Source of the DNA: Kiritimatiellales bacterium
Lineage (GTDB): Bacteria; Verrucomicrobiota; Kiritimatiellia; Kiritimatiellales; Pontiellaceae
DNA: 7,374 nt
NCBI GenBank assembly: GCA_030630445.1
Contig: DAOVNC010000173.1
Location: forward strand, 1-7,374
Direction of reading: 5' to 3'
The first letter of the stretch is position 1. Each line of letters opens with the position of its first letter. The notes beneath the pieces are model-generated. The model was not told the origin of the DNA. It did not search any database and saw only the letters and a program-made list of their open reading frames with translations. A program made the translations under genes and the position numbers. Positions 5,848-7,374 of the stretch are shown one piece after another.

Positions 5848-6393
5848 CTACTGGGCGCCCATTTCGTTCAACAGATCCAGCGCGGATTTATCACCGCCTG
5901 CGGCGGGCGCACTCGCTTTTCCCGGACCCACCGTGTCGTCGAGCGTGTTCAGGTTGTCCTCAAATTGTTTCCATCGTGCCTGCAGAACCTTATACGCGGT
6001 CTGCAGGTCTGCAAGGTCCGTAGCAACTTCGTCGGCGTTTTGCTGCGCACTCACGACTTTGGACTTTTCAGAGGAAAGGTCGCCTTCAAGCCTGTTAACC
6101 TTGGCTGTTTCACTCGCCAGCGCACTCGAAGCCTCCGCAACGGCTGCCTTTGATTTCGTGAGACGCTCGGCAGCATTTTCCAACTCGATGCCCGCTTTGC
6201 GCACCTTGGATTTCTCCGCATCCAGCTTCGAATCAAGCGCCGCGACATTTCCCTTCAATGTTTCGATTTCCGCCATTTTAGCGTTAAGGTCGTCGACTAC
6301 CGCCTGATGCTCCTCTTTCGGAATACCACACCCGGTCAACATGGTCACTGCGCATCCCACTACTGCCATCATTGCTATTGCTTGCTTCTGCAT
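5848..6393 (-). CDS. Coiled-coil lipoprotein, probably outer-membrane anchored
   Basis: This 181-residue protein has a lipoprotein signal peptide: positive MQKQ, a hydrophobic core and lipobox LTGC with the lipidated cysteine at 22. The residue after it is glycine, not aspartate, so transfer to the outer membrane is expected if the cell has one. From about 28 to 150 the sequence is rich in Ala, Lys, Glu and Asp with heptad spacing of hydrophobics, a long coiled coil. A flexible Ala/Gly/Pro stretch (about 153-164) and a short C-terminal helix (SALDLLNEMG) follow. The form recalls Lpp-type or cell-envelope spacer lipoproteins, but no named family is recognised. I chose the ATG at 6393 over the one at 6399 because AGGAG (6404-6400) is six bases from the first and abuts the second. 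Promoter at 6472-6445, terminator at 5820-5798: a single-gene unit. Confidence 0.82.
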   Translation of the reverse strand: MQKQAIAMMAVVGCAVTMLTGCGIPKEEHQAVVDDLNAKMAEIETLKGNVAALDSKLDAEKSKVRKAGIELENAAERLTKSKAAVAEASSALASETAKVNRLEGDLSSEKSKVVSAQQNADEVATDLADLQTAYKVLQARWKQFEDNLNTLDDTVGPGKASAPAAGGDKSALDLLNEMGAQ

Positions 6394-6399
6394 CTTCAT

Positions 6400-6404
6400 C
6401 TCCT
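6400..6404 (-). promoter_or_regulatory. Shine-Dalgarno that fixes the lipoprotein start
   Basis: AGGAG lies directly against the ATG at 6399-6397 and six bases before the ATG at 6393-6391. Only the second spacing is suitable for initiation, so the shorter protein is preferred. Confidence 0.6.
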
Positions 6405-6419
6405 AGTTAGTGTGTGAAA

Positions 6420-6482
6420 TAATTCTACCCCTCAGAACCATGGTACTATATCCAAGCCTGCGATGAATTCAACCCCTCTGAA
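6420..6482. repeat. Pair of 18-base direct repeats around the lipoprotein promoter
   Basis: TAATTCTACCCCTCAGAA (6420-6437) and GAATTCAACCCCTCTGAA (6465-6482) agree at 15 of 18 positions and start 45 bases apart. On the minus strand one copy overlaps the -35 and the other begins at the predicted transcript start. This is the layout of a paired operator. A shorter match to the core, TGAGGGGT, occurs at 7116-7123 before the peroxiredoxin-like gene. Confidence 0.5.
6445..6472 (-). promoter_or_regulatory. Sigma70-type promoter of the lipoprotein gene
   Basis: On the minus strand TTGAAT (6472-6467) and TATAGT (6450-6445) are separated by 16 bases, 4/6 and 5/6 matches to consensus. Transcription would start near 6438, about 45 bases before the ATG at 6393. 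Confidence 0.6.
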
Positions 6483-6483
6483 G

Positions 6484-6504
6484 AAAAATAATTCCATTGG
6501 AATT
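6484..6504 (-). terminator. Weak intrinsic terminator after the peroxiredoxin-like gene
   Basis: A 15-base perfect palindrome, AATTCCA-T-TGGAATT (6490-6504), lies 9 bases past the stop codon and, on the minus strand, is followed by ATTTTTCTT (T-run at 6488-6484). The stem is AT-rich, so efficiency is doubtful, and the palindrome could instead be a protein-binding site. Confidence 0.4.
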
Positions 6505-6513
6505 GGTTCTGCA

Positions 6514-7095
6514 TCAGATCAAATCGCAAGCTTCTGGCGGCATCCAATGCCGCTCCTTCCCATCCCACTTCACGTTGCACCCGATCGGGTTCGTTACCGG
6601 CACGCTCACGGGCTGCCCCGCCAGATGCTCGGTGAGTGCGTCAACCAGCTCATGGGTAGTCGATGCTTCCCATGCGCGGGGATTGTCGATGGCGCGTCCG
6701 GTGTAGACCAGCTTGCGGCCCTCGTCGAACACATAGAAGTGCGGCGTGCACAACGCGCCGTAGGCTTCCGCAACATCTTGCGGCTCGTCATGGAGATAGA
6801 TCCATGGAAACACGAATTTCTCCATGCGTGCAACCATGTGTCCGAAGCTATCCTCTTCGTAGGTGTTCTTGCTGTTGGAATTGATCGCCACGAAACGCAC
6901 CCCTTGGTCGGTAAACTGCTCCGCGATGGCACGCGTGCTTTCATCCGACCCGATCACATAGGGGCAATGGTTGCAGGTAAAGAAGACCACCAACACCTTC
7001 GCATCGCCAAAATCCTCCAGCGCATAGGTGTTTCCATCCGTCGCCGGCAGGCTGAACGCAGGGGCCCGCTCCCCGATTTGCAGTGTAAATGCCAT
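6514..7095 (-). CDS. Peroxiredoxin-like thioredoxin-fold protein (CxxC redoxin)
   Basis: This 193-residue, probably cytoplasmic protein has the AhpC/TSA-redoxin layout: IGERAPAFSLPATDG (7-21), strand VLVVFFTCNHCPYV with a CxxC at C41/C44, and the cis-proline in LCTPHFYVFD (P118, with C116 before it). A conserved tail, NPIGCNVKWDG (169-179), with C173 is typical of the uncharacterised peroxiredoxin-like group (PRX_like1) whose members carry CNHCPYV. Members are annotated as redoxins; substrate and physiological partner are unknown, and a thiol-disulfide or peroxide-reducing role is inferred from the fold. The ATG at 7095 has a strong GGAGGT (7107-7102) six bases upstream. No signal peptide is present. 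It lies upstream of the lipoprotein gene on the same strand, but that gene has its own promoter, so the two are probably separate units. Confidence 0.88.
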   Translation of the reverse strand: MAFTLQIGERAPAFSLPATDGNTYALEDFGDAKVLVVFFTCNHCPYVIGSDESTRAIAEQFTDQGVRFVAINSNSKNTYEEDSFGHMVARMEKFVFPWIYLHDEPQDVAEAYGALCTPHFYVFDEGRKLVYTGRAIDNPRAWEASTTHELVDALTEHLAGQPVSVPVTNPIGCNVKWDGKERHWMPPEACDLI

Positions 7096-7374
7096 AACAA
7101 AACCTCCAGTCCAATTGAGGGGTTTTCGCCGAATCCCTACCTAAAGGCAAACCCTATCGAGACAAAACAATCAAGCCCACACCCGGCAGGCCTTTAATTG
7201 GGTATATCCATACTTTGAATACGTATTTAATTGTGCTGTGGTGCGATCAAACTTTCCGGTTTTCGTGCGTTGAAGTTTCCTTTATGTCCCTGTTTTCGAG
7301 CCAATGTGTCTCAAACCCCGAATCTTGGCACGATTTCAATGCGCCAAGAACCTCCGTGCCATACTAGTGCGATC
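7096..7374. other. Upstream region of the peroxiredoxin-like gene, no gene seen
   Basis: No coding frame is supported. A perfect 10-base palindrome AATACGTATT lies at 7218-7227 in an AT-rich part that probably holds the promoter, though no clean -35/-10 pair is visible. At the right end CTTGGC (7324-7329) can pair with GCCAAG (7343-7348), while the overlapping GGCACG (7327-7332) can pair with CGTGCC (7355-7360). Confidence 0.35.

Noticed and set aside
6463..7197. 244-codon plus-strand frame opposite the peroxiredoxin-like gene
   Set aside because: Shadow of a gene with a strong Shine-Dalgarno and family motifs on the minus strand.
7326..7342. TGGCAC followed by ATGC, like a sigma54 -24/-12 element
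   Set aside because: The GG and GC are separated by 12 bases instead of 10, so the required spacing is not met.

Overview
The window most likely comes from an anaerobic or facultatively anaerobic, Gram-negative-type bacterium. The lineage is uncertain. A secreted protein with a thrombospondin type 3 (TSP3) calcium-binding repeat, an outer-membrane-type lipoprotein, a GC-rich coding style and short intergenic tandem repeats would fit the Kiritimatiellota/Lentisphaerota/Verrucomicrobiota group. That placement is an inference from style, not from a marker gene.

Layout. On the minus strand at the left edge is the 5' end of a secreted TSP3-repeat protein (1-127) with a good promoter. Next is a ~750-base intergenic region holding a nested fold-back (335-560), a 10-base-period ATTAGTG repeat (473-502) and, at its right end, a strong NrdR-box palindrome (759-774), a weaker partner 32 bases on (791-806) and a promoter (782-811). 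These precede a plus-strand class III (anaerobic, glycyl-radical) ribonucleotide reductase cluster: nrdD (881-3595, two ATP-cones), a 131-residue CxxC redoxin (3606-4001) and the radical-SAM activase nrdG (4068-4811). A terminator-like hairpin (4015-4064) and five 7-base tandem repeats (4086-4120) separate redoxin and nrdG. Three minus-strand genes follow, convergent with nrdG: a YfcA-type TauE/SafE permease (4828-5589), a coiled-coil lipoprotein (5848-6393) with a strong terminator and a promoter flanked by direct repeats, and a peroxiredoxin-like/thioredoxin-fold protein (6514-7095). The last 279 bases hold no gene I can support.

How the genes work together. NrdG uses a 4Fe-4S cluster and S-adenosylmethionine to make the glycyl radical on NrdD, and NrdD reduces ribonucleoside triphosphates to dNTPs without oxygen. 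The redoxin between them is the obvious candidate for the thiol reductant, in place of the formate used by the E. coli/T4-type enzyme; this is inferred from position and from the CC pair at the predicted thiyl-radical site. NrdR probably represses the cluster when dATP is high. The hairpin before nrdG could lower activase expression relative to the reductase. The minus-strand genes show no clear functional link to the reductase cluster.
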